NCBI RefSeq assembly: GCF_008245225.1 | Contig: NZ_VTAW01000005.1 | Coordinates: 1 to 64,000 of the forward strand | Reading direction: 5' to 3' | Length of the DNA stretch: 64,000 nucleotides | Origin: Natrialba swarupiae | GTDB taxonomy: Archaea > Halobacteriota > Halobacteria > Halobacteriales > Natrialbaceae | In this document: positions 1 through 9,089 of the stretch, piece by piece | Layout of the letters: each line of letters opens with the position of its first letter | Numbering within the stretch: the first letter of the stretch is position 1 | Made by a program: the position numbers and the translations under genes | Notes under the pieces: model-generated | Databases searched by the model: none | The model's input: the letters and a program-made list of their open reading frames with translations, nothing else | What the model was told of the DNA's origin: nothing

Positions 1-605
1 CCCTCCTAGTTACTTACTATTTAGCGGACGCTCTCACGAACAGCTCAGTGTCGTCAAGTTGCTTTGTGAAGTACTGAAGATACGTTACTGTTCACGGCTG
101 AGCGAATTGCAAGGGTGTTCGATTGCCACACGTGAAAATCGAGGCTCTGCCCCGCACAGTATTTCGAATATATCCATATATCGAGGATGTTTTAGACGCC
201 TTTTCACCGAATATCGCAGGTGGATGGGAATTACCCCAACAAGTAGATTTATTATTAGACGGTTCGACAATACGGTTGTCGGTGCTGTAACCGACCTCGT
301 GACGAACTGCCAGACAACTACCCCTGTAAGCGCCGGTGGATCACTCGTGCTCGTACCGACGCTTGCGGCCACTCGTGGCTGTGTGGCCGCTCCTGTGATC
401 CTTTTGTGCCGTCTTCAGATCGAGGCCCATCACCAACCTTCCGTTCGAGTCCGAGGCGAGCTGATCGAGAGAAGTGAAGAACGTGGTGACCGTCAATCGG
501 CGCGGAAACGCGTCGGGAGCGTACCGGTCCCGTCTCTCCCCCCATACGGACTGCGATGTATCGGTCCCGGCCGATCGCTCGCCGATCTGCGGTCGACCGG
601 CAATC
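1..605. other. Gene-free leading region
   Basis: I see no convincing gene on either strand. The short open frames here lack the acidic, Ala/Val-rich composition of the real genes in this window. The first 300 bases are AT-richer than the rest. The region ends in the palindromic repeat at 606-686. Confidence 0.5.
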
Positions 606-686
606 ATACGGTCTGCTGTAAATCGTTGCCGGTGAAACCACAGATGGCTCGTGGTTTCACCGGTAAACCGTTACAGCAATCCGTAT
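606..686 (-). repeat. Stop-codon-linked palindromic repeat, copy 1
   Basis: This is an 81-bp imperfect palindrome. The outer arms read ATACGGTCTGCTGTAA and, on the other side, TTACAGCAATCCGTAT. The inner stem is CCGGTGAAACCAC / GTGGTTTCACCGG. Read on the minus strand, its first base is the last base of the TGA stop codon of the HExxH protease gene (TGATACGG). Related copies lie at 11617-11698, 16478-16557, 49858-49938 and 56323-56401. Confidence 0.85.
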
Positions 687-1117
687 CAGTCATCGCAAAC
701 CGTATCAAGCAGTCGGTGCGCGTAGAAGGCGACGGAGAAATCCTGTGGGCTCGGAATCGAACAGCCGAGGATCCCGATCGCCATCGCCGTCGCGACCGGC
801 GACTCGAGGCTGACGAAATCGAACCCCACGAGTCCGAAGACGAGAGCTGCGAGCGCGAGCGGCGCGAGTGCCGAAGCGCGGAATACCAACGGCGACTCCT
901 CCCCAGTCGGATACGGCTGGACCAGCGCCCAGGGGCAACTGGCGATCAACCCGACGATTCCGCCGGTCCGATCGGGCCCGTAGACGACGGTGTACTCGAC
1001 GCGTGCCAGTCGAAGTACCAGCGCGTGTAATCCCTCGTGTACCACCAGTCCGACGACCACCGCGAGAACGAGACTGACTCCAGCAACCACCACGTTCGCC
1101 TCGAGTATTTCCCACAT
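686..1117 (-). CDS. Small membrane zinc metalloprotease (HExxH)
   Basis: This 143-residue protein has three to four hydrophobic segments. The first carries HEGLH (about residues 25-29), an HExxH zinc-binding signature inside a membrane helix, as in site-2-protease-like and DUF3267 families. A later QDF near the C-terminus could supply a third ligand, as the second conserved motif does in those families, but this is inference. I chose the ATG at 1117 (MWEILEAN); an in-frame GTG at 1129 is an alternative. The gene stands alone, and its stop codon is embedded in the hairpin repeat just downstream. Its substrate is unknown. The membrane location and metalloprotease motif are well supported; the precise family is less so. 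Confidence 0.7.
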   Translation of the reverse strand: MWEILEANVVVAGVSLVLAVVVGLVVHEGLHALVLRLARVEYTVVYGPDRTGGIVGLIASCPWALVQPYPTGEESPLVFRASALAPLALAALVFGLVGFDFVSLESPVATAMAIGILGCSIPSPQDFSVAFYAHRLLDTVCDD

Positions 1118-1424
1118 CCGAATACACACCCGGTCTGTCAGTACACACCTGTTTTGTCGTCGTTCTCGGCTCGTGCGGCCCGTTCGTGCTCAACGTCGGG
1201 ACGACCGCAACCCATCTACGGTGTCCCGAAGCGACCGGTGGCAGACCGTATCGCTCGACGCAGGTGATCGAACGAACGCGGGACGGAAGTTCTCGCGGCT
1301 TCACGCATCGAGACATTAAGTACCTATTACCGAACGACAGCCACGGCAGTTTCCGTCGGTTGCTCCGATCCGCGATAGAAACCTGCTGAGAAAGGTTAAG
1401 TTTCGTGCGACGCCAGTACACGCC
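1118..1424. other. Divergent intergenic region with promoter
   Basis: This 307-bp gap separates the divergent protease and acetyltransferase genes. A TATA-like GGTTAAG at about 1395-1401 sits roughly 27 nt before the ATG at 1425, which suggests a leaderless transcript for the acetyltransferase. I see nothing else in it. Confidence 0.4.
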
Positions 1425-2162
1425 ATGGAAAGCAACGAAACGCTCGAGTTCGGTCACGCGGATCGAAAGCGGATCTACGAGTTCGTCGAGCACCGGGGTT
1501 CGATCGACCCGGAGACGGCGAGGGACCGTCTCGAGATCGAACCGAGTGCGTTTCGACACCACGTCGCGGTTCTCAGGCGAGACGGCCGTCTCACTGAGGA
1601 CCACGGCACGCTTCGAGTGACGGTCGACGCCGGTGTCGAAGAGGAGTTCATCTCCGAGAATTTCGAATTTTACATTCGTCCGGCAAGACAGGAGGACCTG
1701 ACGGGAATCGTTGGCGCGATTCGTCAGGTCGTCCAGGAGCGAACCTATATCGAGGCCGAAAGCGTCGCCGACGAAGTCGACCACGACGAAGCCCTCCTTC
1801 GGCACAACGAACTCGAGTCGCGGATGTTCTTCGTCGCGACCGTCGACAACGAGGTCGTCGGCTGGGTCCACCTCCACGCGCCCGAAGCCGAGAAGTTAAG
1901 CCACACCGCCGAACTCACCGTCGGCGTCTTAGAGGAGTATCGCGGTCACGAAATCGGTTCGCAGTTGCTCGCTCGCGGTCTCCAGTGGGCCGGCGCGAAC
2001 GGTTACGAAAAGGTCTACCAGAGCGTTCCCTCGGTCAACGAGGAGGCGATCGCCTTCCTCGAGGAACACGACTGGACGATCGAGGCGGTCCGCAAGGACC
2101 ACTACAAGCTCGACGGGCGATACGTCGACGAACTGATGATGGCAGTCGAACTGGACCGGTGA
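1425..2162 (+). CDS. Winged-helix / GNAT acetyltransferase fusion
   Basis: This 245-residue cytosolic protein has two parts. Residues about 8-65 look like a winged helix-turn-helix (RKRIYEFVEHRGSIDPETA, then a recognition-helix segment AFRHHVAVLRRDGRL). Residues about 80-240 form a GNAT N-acetyltransferase domain, with the acetyl-CoA loop region VGVLEEYRGHEIGSQLL matching the V-x-x-x-x-R-G-x-G/A pattern. The Q/RxxGxG/A site reads RGHEIG, a mild variant. It may acetylate a protein or small molecule and bind DNA; the acceptor cannot be read from the sequence. Promoter spacing supports a leaderless start at 1425. Confidence 0.8.
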   Translation: MESNETLEFGHADRKRIYEFVEHRGSIDPETARDRLEIEPSAFRHHVAVLRRDGRLTEDHGTLRVTVDAGVEEEFISENFEFYIRPARQEDLTGIVGAIRQVVQERTYIEAESVADEVDHDEALLRHNELESRMFFVATVDNEVVGWVHLHAPEAEKLSHTAELTVGVLEEYRGHEIGSQLLARGLQWAGANGYEKVYQSVPSVNEEAIAFLEEHDWTIEAVRKDHYKLDGRYVDELMMAVELDR

Positions 2163-2299
2163 GCACGACGACACTGTGACGTTGACCGGTGTTCGCCGTC
2201 GAGAGCAGGCGGGGACGCTCTCCGCAACGGCGTCGGCGAGTGTCGGCCGCGGGGGTCCGAATCGAAAGACAGTTTGAGCGAAAGGCGTTACGGAACGTC

Positions 2300-3478
2300 A
2301 TGCTCTCGATCGCGCTTGCTGGGAAGCCAAACGCCGGCAAGTCCACGTTCTACACGGCGGCGACGATGGCAGAGGTGGACGTCGCCAACTACCCCTTTAC
2401 GACCATCGACGCCAACCGGGGGGTGAGCTACGTCCGCACCGACTGTCCCTGCCTCGAGCGCGACCAGCGGTGTAACGCCGACAACTGCGAGGACGGCAAG
2501 CGCTACGTCCCGATCGAACTGTTAGACGTCGCGGGCCTGGTTCCTGGCGCACACGAGGGGAAAGGACTCGGGAATCAGTTTCTCGACGAACTCACGAACG
2601 CCGACGTAATTATCAACGTGATCGACGCCTCCGGCGGCACGAACGAAAAGGGCGAACCCGTCGACATCGGCGCACACGATCCGCTCGAGGACATCGACTT
2701 CGTCGAGGAGGAGATGGACCTCTGGCTGGCCGGCATCGTCGAGCGTAACTGGGAGTCCGTCGAACGCAAGTCCCGCTCGCCCGACTTCGACATCGACGAC
2801 GCGCTGGCGGACATGCTCTCGGGCTTTGGTGCATCGCCGAAACAGATCGCGACCGTCCTCCGGGAACTCGAGTACCCCGAGGATCCGATCCAGTGGGAAG
2901 ACGACCACCGCGAGGAACTCGCACGACTGGTTCGCGAGCGGACGAAGCCAATCGTCGTCGCGGCGAACAAAATCGACGTCGCGCCCGAGGAGAACGTCGA
3001 GAAACTCCTCGAGCTCGACAAACCTGTGATCCCCACGACGGCGGAGGGCGAACTCGCGCTCCGGCGGGCCGCCGACAACGACCTGGTCGACTACGATCCC
3101 GGCGACCAGACCCTCGAGATCAGCGCCGAGGTCAACGACGCCCAGCGCGAGGCTCTCGAGGGGCTCCGCGAGACGATGGGCGAATGGAAAGGGACGGGCG
3201 TTCAGGGCGCGCTCAACTACGCGGTCTACGAGCTACTCGAGCATATTACAGCGTATCCGGTCGAGGACGCGGCGAAGTGGTCCGACGGCAGCGGGAATAT
3301 TTTGCCCGACGCTCACCTCTTGCCTACGGGCTCGACGCCCGTCGATCTGGCCTACGCCGTCCACTCAGACATCGGCGACGGCTATCTCCACGCCGTGAAC
3401 GCGAAGTCGAGTCGGGAGGTCGGTGAGGAGTACGAACTCGAGGAGGGTGACGTGATCAAGATCGTCAGCACTAATTAA
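2300..3478 (+). CDS. YchF/Obg-family redox-regulated GTPase
   Basis: This 392-residue ribosome-associated P-loop NTPase belongs to the YchF/Obg-related group. The motifs are clear: G1 GKPNAGKST at residues 8-16, G3 DVAGLVPGAHEGKG, G4 AANKID, and a C-terminal TGS-like domain ending in VHSDIGDGYLHAV...EGDVIKIV. The open frame extends upstream to 2189, but homologues begin at the P-loop strand, so the ATG at 2300 (MLSIALAGK) is the natural start. A cysteine-rich insertion (CPCLERDQRCNADNC) follows the switch I region, as in archaeal members. The gene is monocistronic. Confidence 0.92.
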   Translation: MLSIALAGKPNAGKSTFYTAATMAEVDVANYPFTTIDANRGVSYVRTDCPCLERDQRCNADNCEDGKRYVPIELLDVAGLVPGAHEGKGLGNQFLDELTNADVIINVIDASGGTNEKGEPVDIGAHDPLEDIDFVEEEMDLWLAGIVERNWESVERKSRSPDFDIDDALADMLSGFGASPKQIATVLRELEYPEDPIQWEDDHREELARLVRERTKPIVVAANKIDVAPEENVEKLLELDKPVIPTTAEGELALRRAADNDLVDYDPGDQTLEISAEVNDAQREALEGLRETMGEWKGTGVQGALNYAVYELLEHITAYPVEDAAKWSDGSGNILPDAHLLPTGSTPVDLAYAVHSDIGDGYLHAVNAKSSREVGEEYELEEGDVIKIVSTN

Positions 3479-3690
3479 AGAAAATCTTCGGTGTGAGATC
3501 GAAGGTATTCGAGGGGGTTCGTTTCGTCGACGATTGCCTGATCGGTGCCGAACTGCTCGAGAATCGTCTCGATTACGTCGTTGTAGGTGAACCGATACCC
3601 GTCGAGGGAATCAGAATCTCGAGGCCCTGGTCTTGGAGGATCTTGCGTCTCAAACGAGAGAGCGTTCCAGTCCGTGTCAAGAAACGTCGC
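3475..3690 (-). pseudogene. Remnant coding segment without start codon
   Basis: This is a 71-codon open stretch with haloarchaeal-looking composition, ending LEYLRSHTEDFL and TAA. It has no ATG, GTG or TTG after the preceding in-frame stop at 3691-3693. It includes SLDGYRFTYNDVIETILEQF. It overlaps the end of the PPOX gene by 14 nt and the last bases of the convergent GTPase gene by 4 nt. I do not recognise the family. The most likely reading is the C-terminal relic of a gene lost by deletion; a sequencing frameshift is the alternative. Confidence 0.4.
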
Positions 3691-4126
3691 TCATTCGCTC
3701 GGTATAGTCCCAGCTGTAGATTCGATTAGGTTCGATCAGAATTCGAACCTCCTCTCGGTCGTCGTCGAGAAGCCGTTCTGCGAGGGCTGAATCCGTTCCA
3801 TCGAGGTATCGGTCGATGAGTTCCCGCAACACAGTCGAATCCTCGTCCGCCGTGAGCGTCGCCGTTCCACTCCCCCGCACGCCGCGGTATGGGATTTCGT
3901 TCGTCGATACGTCGAACCCGACGTCCGAGTTGGCGCGCAGAAACTCCACGAGATGGGCGTTTGCTCCGGTCGCACACTCGAAGCACCCGTCGCGGTAGCG
4001 GTACCAGAGGGGGACGATCCAGAGCGATCCGTCCGGTTTGCGAGTCGCAAGGCGAATTGGAACTCTCACGTCCTGAAGAAACGTTTCAACGTCGTCACCG
4101 GTCCACGGACCGCGAAACTCGATCAT
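3677..4126 (-). CDS. PPOX-family FMN-binding split-barrel protein
   Basis: This 149-residue protein is of the pyridoxamine-5'-phosphate-oxidase-like class. It begins MIEFRGPWTGDDVETFL and contains the typical PIRLATRKPDGSLWIVPLWY strand pair and YRYRDGCFECATG. The C-terminus ends with ILIEPNRIYSWDY, the usual family ending. Such proteins bind FMN or F420; the true substrate is not predictable here. The upstream in-frame ATG at 4171 would add 15 residues without family character, so I prefer 4126. Confidence 0.8.
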   Translation of the reverse strand: MIEFRGPWTGDDVETFLQDVRVPIRLATRKPDGSLWIVPLWYRYRDGCFECATGANAHLVEFLRANSDVGFDVSTNEIPYRGVRGSGTATLTADEDSTVLRELIDRYLDGTDSALAERLLDDDREEVRILIEPNRIYSWDYTERMSDVS

Positions 4127-4383
4127 ACCGCATGGTTCGCTACCCAGGATGTAAAATGATTCACCCACCAACGAGACCGGTCGGTTACGGAGAACGAATT
4201 CGACCGCCCGGTCGACGGCATCACACAGAGCGAAGAGAACACAGATATCAGCTCACAGAGTAGCCGGCAGTCGAAAAGCGCCCAACTGACCAATTCACCA
4301 CCGCAACGCGACGCAGCCTCGGACGCGGGGGCCACTGGCACACTCGAGGGGCTGTGCGTCGTCGACCCGCCCCCGAGTCGCGC

Positions 4384-5271
4384 TCACCCGACTCTCGAGA
4401 GCGGTTCGAACCACACCGCTGCGACCAGGACCGCGAGGAAGACGTACGAGCCGCGGATGAGCAACATCGTCGCGAGTTCCGGGCCGGCCCGGCGTGCGAC
4501 TGCGGCGACCGCGGCGAACGCGAGCGCGGCCACCACGGCGCCGGGCGGGAAGACGCGAGCGGCGACGAGCGCGACGACGACGAGCAGGGCGACGATCATC
4601 AGCCCGTAGGCGACGCCGTACGCACGCGCCGGTCCGACGACGACGGCGACCGTCCGTTTGGCGATCGAGCGGTCGTACTCGTAGTCCTGGGCGTCGTCGA
4701 TCACTTTGATCCCGGAGAGCAAGACGAGGAAAACGAGCGCGAAGCCCACCGGAACCGGTGTCAACGTTCCGGTCTGGGCCCCAAAGCCGCCAAGAACCGC
4801 CAGCGCGATGCCGAGCGGGTAGCCCGTCGTCGCCGAGAGCGGGTGCATATCGAGCTGTGGCGCGTGATGATAGGCGATCACCCACGTCGGGGCCGTGAGC
4901 GCGACCGCGAGCAGATCGGCCAGCGCGGCGAGCAGGAGACAGCAACCGGCGAACGCAGCCGTCGAGGCGACGAGGCCGACCCGACAGCCCCGTTCGGTCA
5001 GTGGGTGATCGTCGTCCTCCCCCCGAACGTGGAAGTCGACGTAGCCGTCCTTGAGGTGTGCGGTGTAGACCGCCGTGAACATCGCGCCGACGTGGACGGC
5101 GGCGACCGGCGGATCGACTGATCCGGCGAGGATCGCCCCGAACAGCGACGCCGCAAGCGGCGGGAGCATGAACACGGGGTGGACCTGCGACCAGAACGCC
5201 CGCGCCGTCGCCTCGAGACCGGAGCCGCCACGAACCAGGGACATACCAGTCGTGACGACGAGGTGAGACAT
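4384..5271 (-). CDS. UbiA-family prenyltransferase (copy A)
   Basis: This integral membrane protein of up to 295 residues has about eight hydrophobic helices. UbiA enzymes transfer isoprenoid chains using two Asp-rich motifs. The second is clear: KVIDDAQDYEYDRSIAKRT (DDxxDxxxD). The first region is HLKDGYVDFHVRGEDDDH, between helices 2 and 3. The acceptor could be a quinone head group, a lipid or haem; sequence alone does not decide. The methionine at residue 10 (MSLVRGG) is a plausible alternative start. A second, shorter UbiA homologue is at 23674-24540. Confidence 0.85.
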   Translation of the reverse strand: MSHLVVTTGMSLVRGGSGLEATARAFWSQVHPVFMLPPLAASLFGAILAGSVDPPVAAVHVGAMFTAVYTAHLKDGYVDFHVRGEDDDHPLTERGCRVGLVASTAAFAGCCLLLAALADLLAVALTAPTWVIAYHHAPQLDMHPLSATTGYPLGIALAVLGGFGAQTGTLTPVPVGFALVFLVLLSGIKVIDDAQDYEYDRSIAKRTVAVVVGPARAYGVAYGLMIVALLVVVALVAARVFPPGAVVAALAFAAVAAVARRAGPELATMLLIRGSYVFLAVLVAAVWFEPLSRVG

Positions 5272-5436
5272 AAATCACACAGGAGAAATCAGCCACCGTG
5301 TCACGAGCGGACCACCCATCGTGCTCCGAGCGGGGGTTCCCAACGCCTCTACCGGAACCGGTCGCGTCGTCGACCGGAACTAACTTGGGAGATGGCCCAC
5401 GTTCTCTCATCGACGACGAACCCGCCCTCCCAACTC

Positions 5437-6327
5437 ATGCAATTCGATCGCGACCGCCGACCGACGGAATCACGGACGTCCAGGCGACGACTGCTCGAGC
5501 GACTCGGAGCCGCTGGCACGACGGGAGCCGTCGTCGCGCTGGCGGGCTGTCTCGCAAGCGCGGAGGTCGAGCCGGTGGAGTGTAACGGCTACACGGTCGA
5601 ACCGGAGGCCGACCTCTCGGGGGCCGACCTCTCCGATTGTGACCTCACCGGCGCCGATTTTACGGAAGCCGACCTCTCGGGGGCCGATCTCTCGGGAGCC
5701 GATCTCAGGGACGCGAACTTCTTCCTGGCGGACCTCGCCGGTACGGACCTCTCGAGGGCCGACCTCCGTGGGGCCGACCTCCTGGTGAGCGCCCTCTCGG
5801 CGGCGACACTCGAGGAGACGAACTACGGCGGAGCCGACCTCTCGGGGCGAAACTTCGTCGGCGACGACCTCTCGGGTGTGGTCCTCGAGGACGGCGATCT
5901 CTCCGGGTCGGATCTGACAGACGCCGACTTCTCGGGGACGGACCTCTCCGATTGCGACCTCTCGGACGCCACGCTGTCCGGGACCGACTTCACCGACGCC
6001 ACGCTGTCGGATGCGACCGTCGAGGACGCGGTGATCGAAGACGTGACGTTCGCCGGAATCACCGCGAGACGCGTCGACCTCTCCGAGGTCGATTTCTCCG
6101 GCATGGAGATGCCGGGCGTCGACCTCGCCGAGAGCGATTTCACGAGGGCGGAGTTCTCCGAGTCGAACGTCTCGGGTGCGAACTTCGAGGGGGCCGATCT
6201 CTCGGTCGCGGATTTCACCGACGCTGATCTCTCCGGGGCGAACCTCGAGAACGCGAACCTCAGGAGTACGACAACGTCGGGTGCCGATCTCTCCGGGGCG
6301 ACGTGGCACGACGGCTCCGAGTGGTAG
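5437..6327 (+). CDS. Tat-exported pentapeptide-repeat lipoprotein
   Basis: This 296-residue protein starts MQFDRDRRPTES. It has a twin-arginine stretch (SRRRLLERLG, residues 15-24) and a lipobox LAGC with the lipidated Cys at about residue 38. From about residue 55 to 290 nearly the whole protein is A(D/N)LSGxDLSxA pentapeptide repeats, over 40 units, which predict a right-handed quadrilateral beta-helix held on the outer face of the membrane. Pentapeptide proteins are mostly structural or protein-binding. No enzymatic domain is present. In-frame ATGs at 5392 and further upstream would disrupt the Tat signal, so 5437 is preferred. Confidence 0.85.
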   Translation: MQFDRDRRPTESRTSRRRLLERLGAAGTTGAVVALAGCLASAEVEPVECNGYTVEPEADLSGADLSDCDLTGADFTEADLSGADLSGADLRDANFFLADLAGTDLSRADLRGADLLVSALSAATLEETNYGGADLSGRNFVGDDLSGVVLEDGDLSGSDLTDADFSGTDLSDCDLSDATLSGTDFTDATLSDATVEDAVIEDVTFAGITARRVDLSEVDFSGMEMPGVDLAESDFTRAEFSESNVSGANFEGADLSVADFTDADLSGANLENANLRSTTTSGADLSGATWHDGSEW

Positions 6328-6336
6328 CCGAGACGC

Positions 6337-7791
6337 TCACCGACCGCCGCCTCGGTCGGCCTCGCCGACGACGCCCCCGTCACGAACTCGCTCGCCCTCG
6401 AGCGTCTCGGGGAAGATCTTTCCGGGGTTGAGCGTGTCCGTCGGGTCGAACGCGCGCTTGACCGCGCGCATGGCGTCGACCGCGCCGTCCCCGTGTTCGA
6501 CCTCTAGGTACTCGCGTTTTCCCTCGCCGATGCCGTGTTCGCCGGTGACGGTGCCGCCCATCTCGAGCGCTCGTTCGACGACGGCCCGGTAGACGATTTT
6601 CCCGCGCTCGACGGAGTCAGGGTCGTCGTAGTCGACGAGGGGGCTGTAGTGGAGGTTCCCGTCGCCCGCGTGGCCGTAGCAGGGCGTGAGAACGTCGTGT
6701 GCCTCGGAAATTCGTTTCGTCTCGCGAACGATCTCGGGGTAGGCGCTGATCGGTACCGTCACGTCGCCGGGGTGGAAGGGGACGAGGTCGGGATCGTAGC
6801 TATCGACGGCGAAGGCGATCTCCCGGCGGGCCTCCCAGAGGTCGGCCATCTCGCTGGGGTCGGCGCTCGTCTCGACGCGCTCGGCGCCGTTCTCCTCGAA
6901 GATCGTCCGACAGAGTGCGATCTCCTCGTCGATACCGTGATTGGCGTGAAACTCGAGAAAGACCGTCGGCGCGTCCGGCAAGCCGGTGTCGAGGTAGGCG
7001 TTGGTCATCCGGGCACTGAGGGCGTCGAGCAGTTCGATCCGGGCGACGTCGACCTCGGTGCGGATCGCCTCGGCGATCGCCCCGGTCGCGTCCTCGACCG
7101 ACTCGAACACGGCCCGGCCGCCGCGGATCTGTTCCGGACGACCGGCGAGTTCGAGCGTCGCCTCGGTGACGACCGCGAGCGTGCCCTCGCTGCCGACCAG
7201 GAGGTCGGTGAGGTTGTAGCCACTCGAGGTCTTCGCCGCCCGCGTGCCGGTCTCGATCACGGTCCCGTCGGCGAGCACCGCCTCGAGGCCGAGCACCCAG
7301 TCGGCGACCTCGCCGTATTTGACCGTCTGCATGCCGCTGGCGTCGGTCGCGATCATCCCGCCGATCGTGGAGATATCGCCGGAGGACGGAAGCGGCGGAA
7401 AGAAGAGGCCGTCACGGGCGACGTGCTCGTCGACGTCGTCGCCGATAATGCCGGGACCGACGTCGATCTGGAAGTCCTCGGGCCGGTAGTCGACGACGGC
7501 GTCCATCCGCGTGAGATCGAGGCTCACGCCGCCGTGGGCCGGCACCGCGTTTCCCTCGAGTCCCGTCCCGGCTGCGTAGGGCGTCACCGGGACGTCGCGG
7601 TCGGTCGCCGCCGAAAGGACCGCTGAGACGTCTGCGGTCGACTCCGGCCAGACGACCGCGTCCGGCACCACGGCCCGACCCTGTTGTTCTGCCCCCCAGT
7701 CGGCGGCGTGTGTCTCTCGTCTCGTCTCGGTGAACGATAGCTGGTCGTCTGCGAGGTCGAGATCCTCGAGGAACGAACAGTCGTATTTCAT
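6337..7791 (-). CDS. FAD-linked oxidase, GlcD / D-lactate dehydrogenase type
   Basis: This 484-residue cytosolic flavoenzyme begins MKYDCSFLEDL. It has the FAD-binding PCMH region (PVTPYAAGTGLEGNA, then GGMIATDASGMQTVKYG and GSEGTLAVVTEATL) and the C-terminal FAD-linked oxidase motifs CYGHAGDGNLHY, TVTGEHGIGEGKREYL and FDPTDTLNPGKIFP. The family oxidises D-2-hydroxyacids such as D-lactate or glycolate and passes electrons to quinone or another acceptor. The GlcE/GlcF partners are not adjacent, so a stand-alone D-lactate dehydrogenase is the more likely role. The 20 residues upstream of the chosen ATG at 7791 show no family character. Confidence 0.88.
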   Translation of the reverse strand: MKYDCSFLEDLDLADDQLSFTETRRETHAADWGAEQQGRAVVPDAVVWPESTADVSAVLSAATDRDVPVTPYAAGTGLEGNAVPAHGGVSLDLTRMDAVVDYRPEDFQIDVGPGIIGDDVDEHVARDGLFFPPLPSSGDISTIGGMIATDASGMQTVKYGEVADWVLGLEAVLADGTVIETGTRAAKTSSGYNLTDLLVGSEGTLAVVTEATLELAGRPEQIRGGRAVFESVEDATGAIAEAIRTEVDVARIELLDALSARMTNAYLDTGLPDAPTVFLEFHANHGIDEEIALCRTIFEENGAERVETSADPSEMADLWEARREIAFAVDSYDPDLVPFHPGDVTVPISAYPEIVRETKRISEAHDVLTPCYGHAGDGNLHYSPLVDYDDPDSVERGKIVYRAVVERALEMGGTVTGEHGIGEGKREYLEVEHGDGAVDAMRAVKRAFDPTDTLNPGKIFPETLEGERVRDGGVVGEADRGGGR

Positions 7792-7903
7792 AGCGGACCG
7801 TTGTGGAGGACACGTATCAAACGTTCGCGTCGGACTGCGAGGGCAGCTCACGATACCATCAGTAAACCAGAGTCAATACCGCTGCACGGAGCGTCGTTAC
7901 TGG

Positions 7904-8560
7904 TTATTTGTCCAACATTTCACAATGGTGCACCGTGGGGAGGTTCCAGTTGTACGTGACCGCAACCAGCCGAGTCACGACGGTCACGACCGCACACACG
8001 ACCGCAGCCGTACTCTCGGCACCTCCGATCGATCCAACGAGCCAGTAAGCGCTTCCGCCCAAGACTGCACAGGTTGCATAGAAATCCTCGAAGAGGATAA
8101 ACGGAGCGCGGTCGAGAAGAATGTCCGCAAACGCGCCACCACCGACGGCGTTGATCGTTGCAATCGCAACGACACCAAACGCGGAAACACCCACCTCAGT
8201 TGCGACAATCGCACCAGTCGTAGCGAAGGCGGCGAGCCCGATAGCGTCGGAGACGAGCGTTACCGGATGGCGTTCCGGCGACGACAGCACGACGCTCAGG
8301 ACGATCGCCAATCCAACTCCGAGTAGCCCGAGACTGATTTCGATCGGCGACTGCAGTGCCAGTGGAACTCGCATCACGAGGAGATCGCGCGTGACGCCAC
8401 CGGCAAACGCCATCGCCAGTCCGACGATGGCAACTCCGAACAGGTCGAACTCCTCACGGATCGCCTTCGACGAACCGACGAGTGCGAACGCGACCAACCC
8501 GATCGTGTTCATCACGGCGAATGGATCACCGAATAGTACGGTGAACGCGTCCTGACTCAC
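7904..8560 (-). CDS. TRIC-type cation channel family membrane protein (UPF0126)
   Basis: This 218-residue, seven-helix membrane protein consists of two related halves. Each half has the glycine-rich signature of the family: AFAGGVTRDLL in the first and INAVGGGAFADILLDR in the second. These glycine kinks are conserved in TRIC/UPF0126 proteins, which form trimeric potassium-permeable channels. Gene length matches the family. It sits alone between convergent or divergent neighbours with no obvious partner. Confidence 0.88.
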   Translation of the reverse strand: MSQDAFTVLFGDPFAVMNTIGLVAFALVGSSKAIREEFDLFGVAIVGLAMAFAGGVTRDLLVMRVPLALQSPIEISLGLLGVGLAIVLSVVLSSPERHPVTLVSDAIGLAAFATTGAIVATEVGVSAFGVVAIATINAVGGGAFADILLDRAPFILFEDFYATCAVLGGSAYWLVGSIGGAESTAAVVCAVVTVVTRLVAVTYNWNLPTVHHCEMLDK

Positions 8561-8766
8561 TGCGTTGGCCTATGAGGCAGCGTTCCTTGAGCGCTACGCA
8601 TTTGAGGACGCTGTATCGGTGCAATCGTCTCGTGGGCGCCGTCGCACCCGAACAGAGGGACACCAGACCGTAGCGGTGGATACTGTCAGACTCAACCGGA
8701 GATGCCGCCACAGCGCTACGTCTGCCGAGAGAAAACCTCAGGCCCATCGAACCCGTAGTCGATGGC

Positions 8767-9054
8767 GTGACCGAGGACGCGACGCCGCTCGAGCACCAAG
8801 TTAACACCGTTCACGAGCACCTGTCCGCGACCGCCGAGTTGCCCGTAGAACGCGACGCGAGTCGCTGGCTCGGCGAGGCGGAAGCGGTCGCCAGCGACGC
8901 CGCGGCAGGTGACCTCGAGGCCGAGACGATCCGTAAACGGATCGGGCAGGTCGACCGGCTGCTCTCGGAAGTCGACGGGACGGGCCACGAGGAAGCCGAC
9001 GATCACGTCGAGGCAGCTCGTCGAATCTGCCGGGAGATTCTCGAGGAGCGTTAG
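8767..9054 (+). CDS. Small acidic helical protein, haloarchaeal type
   Basis: This 95-residue soluble protein (GTG start at 8767, MTEDATPLEHQVNTVHEHL) is predicted to be mostly alpha-helical with alternating acidic and hydrophobic residues. It has no cysteines or recognisable catalytic motif. Composition and codon use fit a genuine gene. I do not recognise its function. It is convergent with the quinone oxidoreductase gene, with 35 bp between them. Confidence 0.65.
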   Translation: MTEDATPLEHQVNTVHEHLSATAELPVERDASRWLGEAEAVASDAAAGDLEAETIRKRIGQVDRLLSEVDGTGHEEADDHVEAARRICREILEER

Positions 9055-9089
9055 CGACTTCGAGGAACCGTCGTAGGTCGGGAAGCGGA

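Noticed and set aside
1-1030. 323-codon plus-strand frame from 59
   Set aside because: Composition is unlike the neighbouring genes, it runs through the palindromic repeat and overlaps the HExxH protease antisense.
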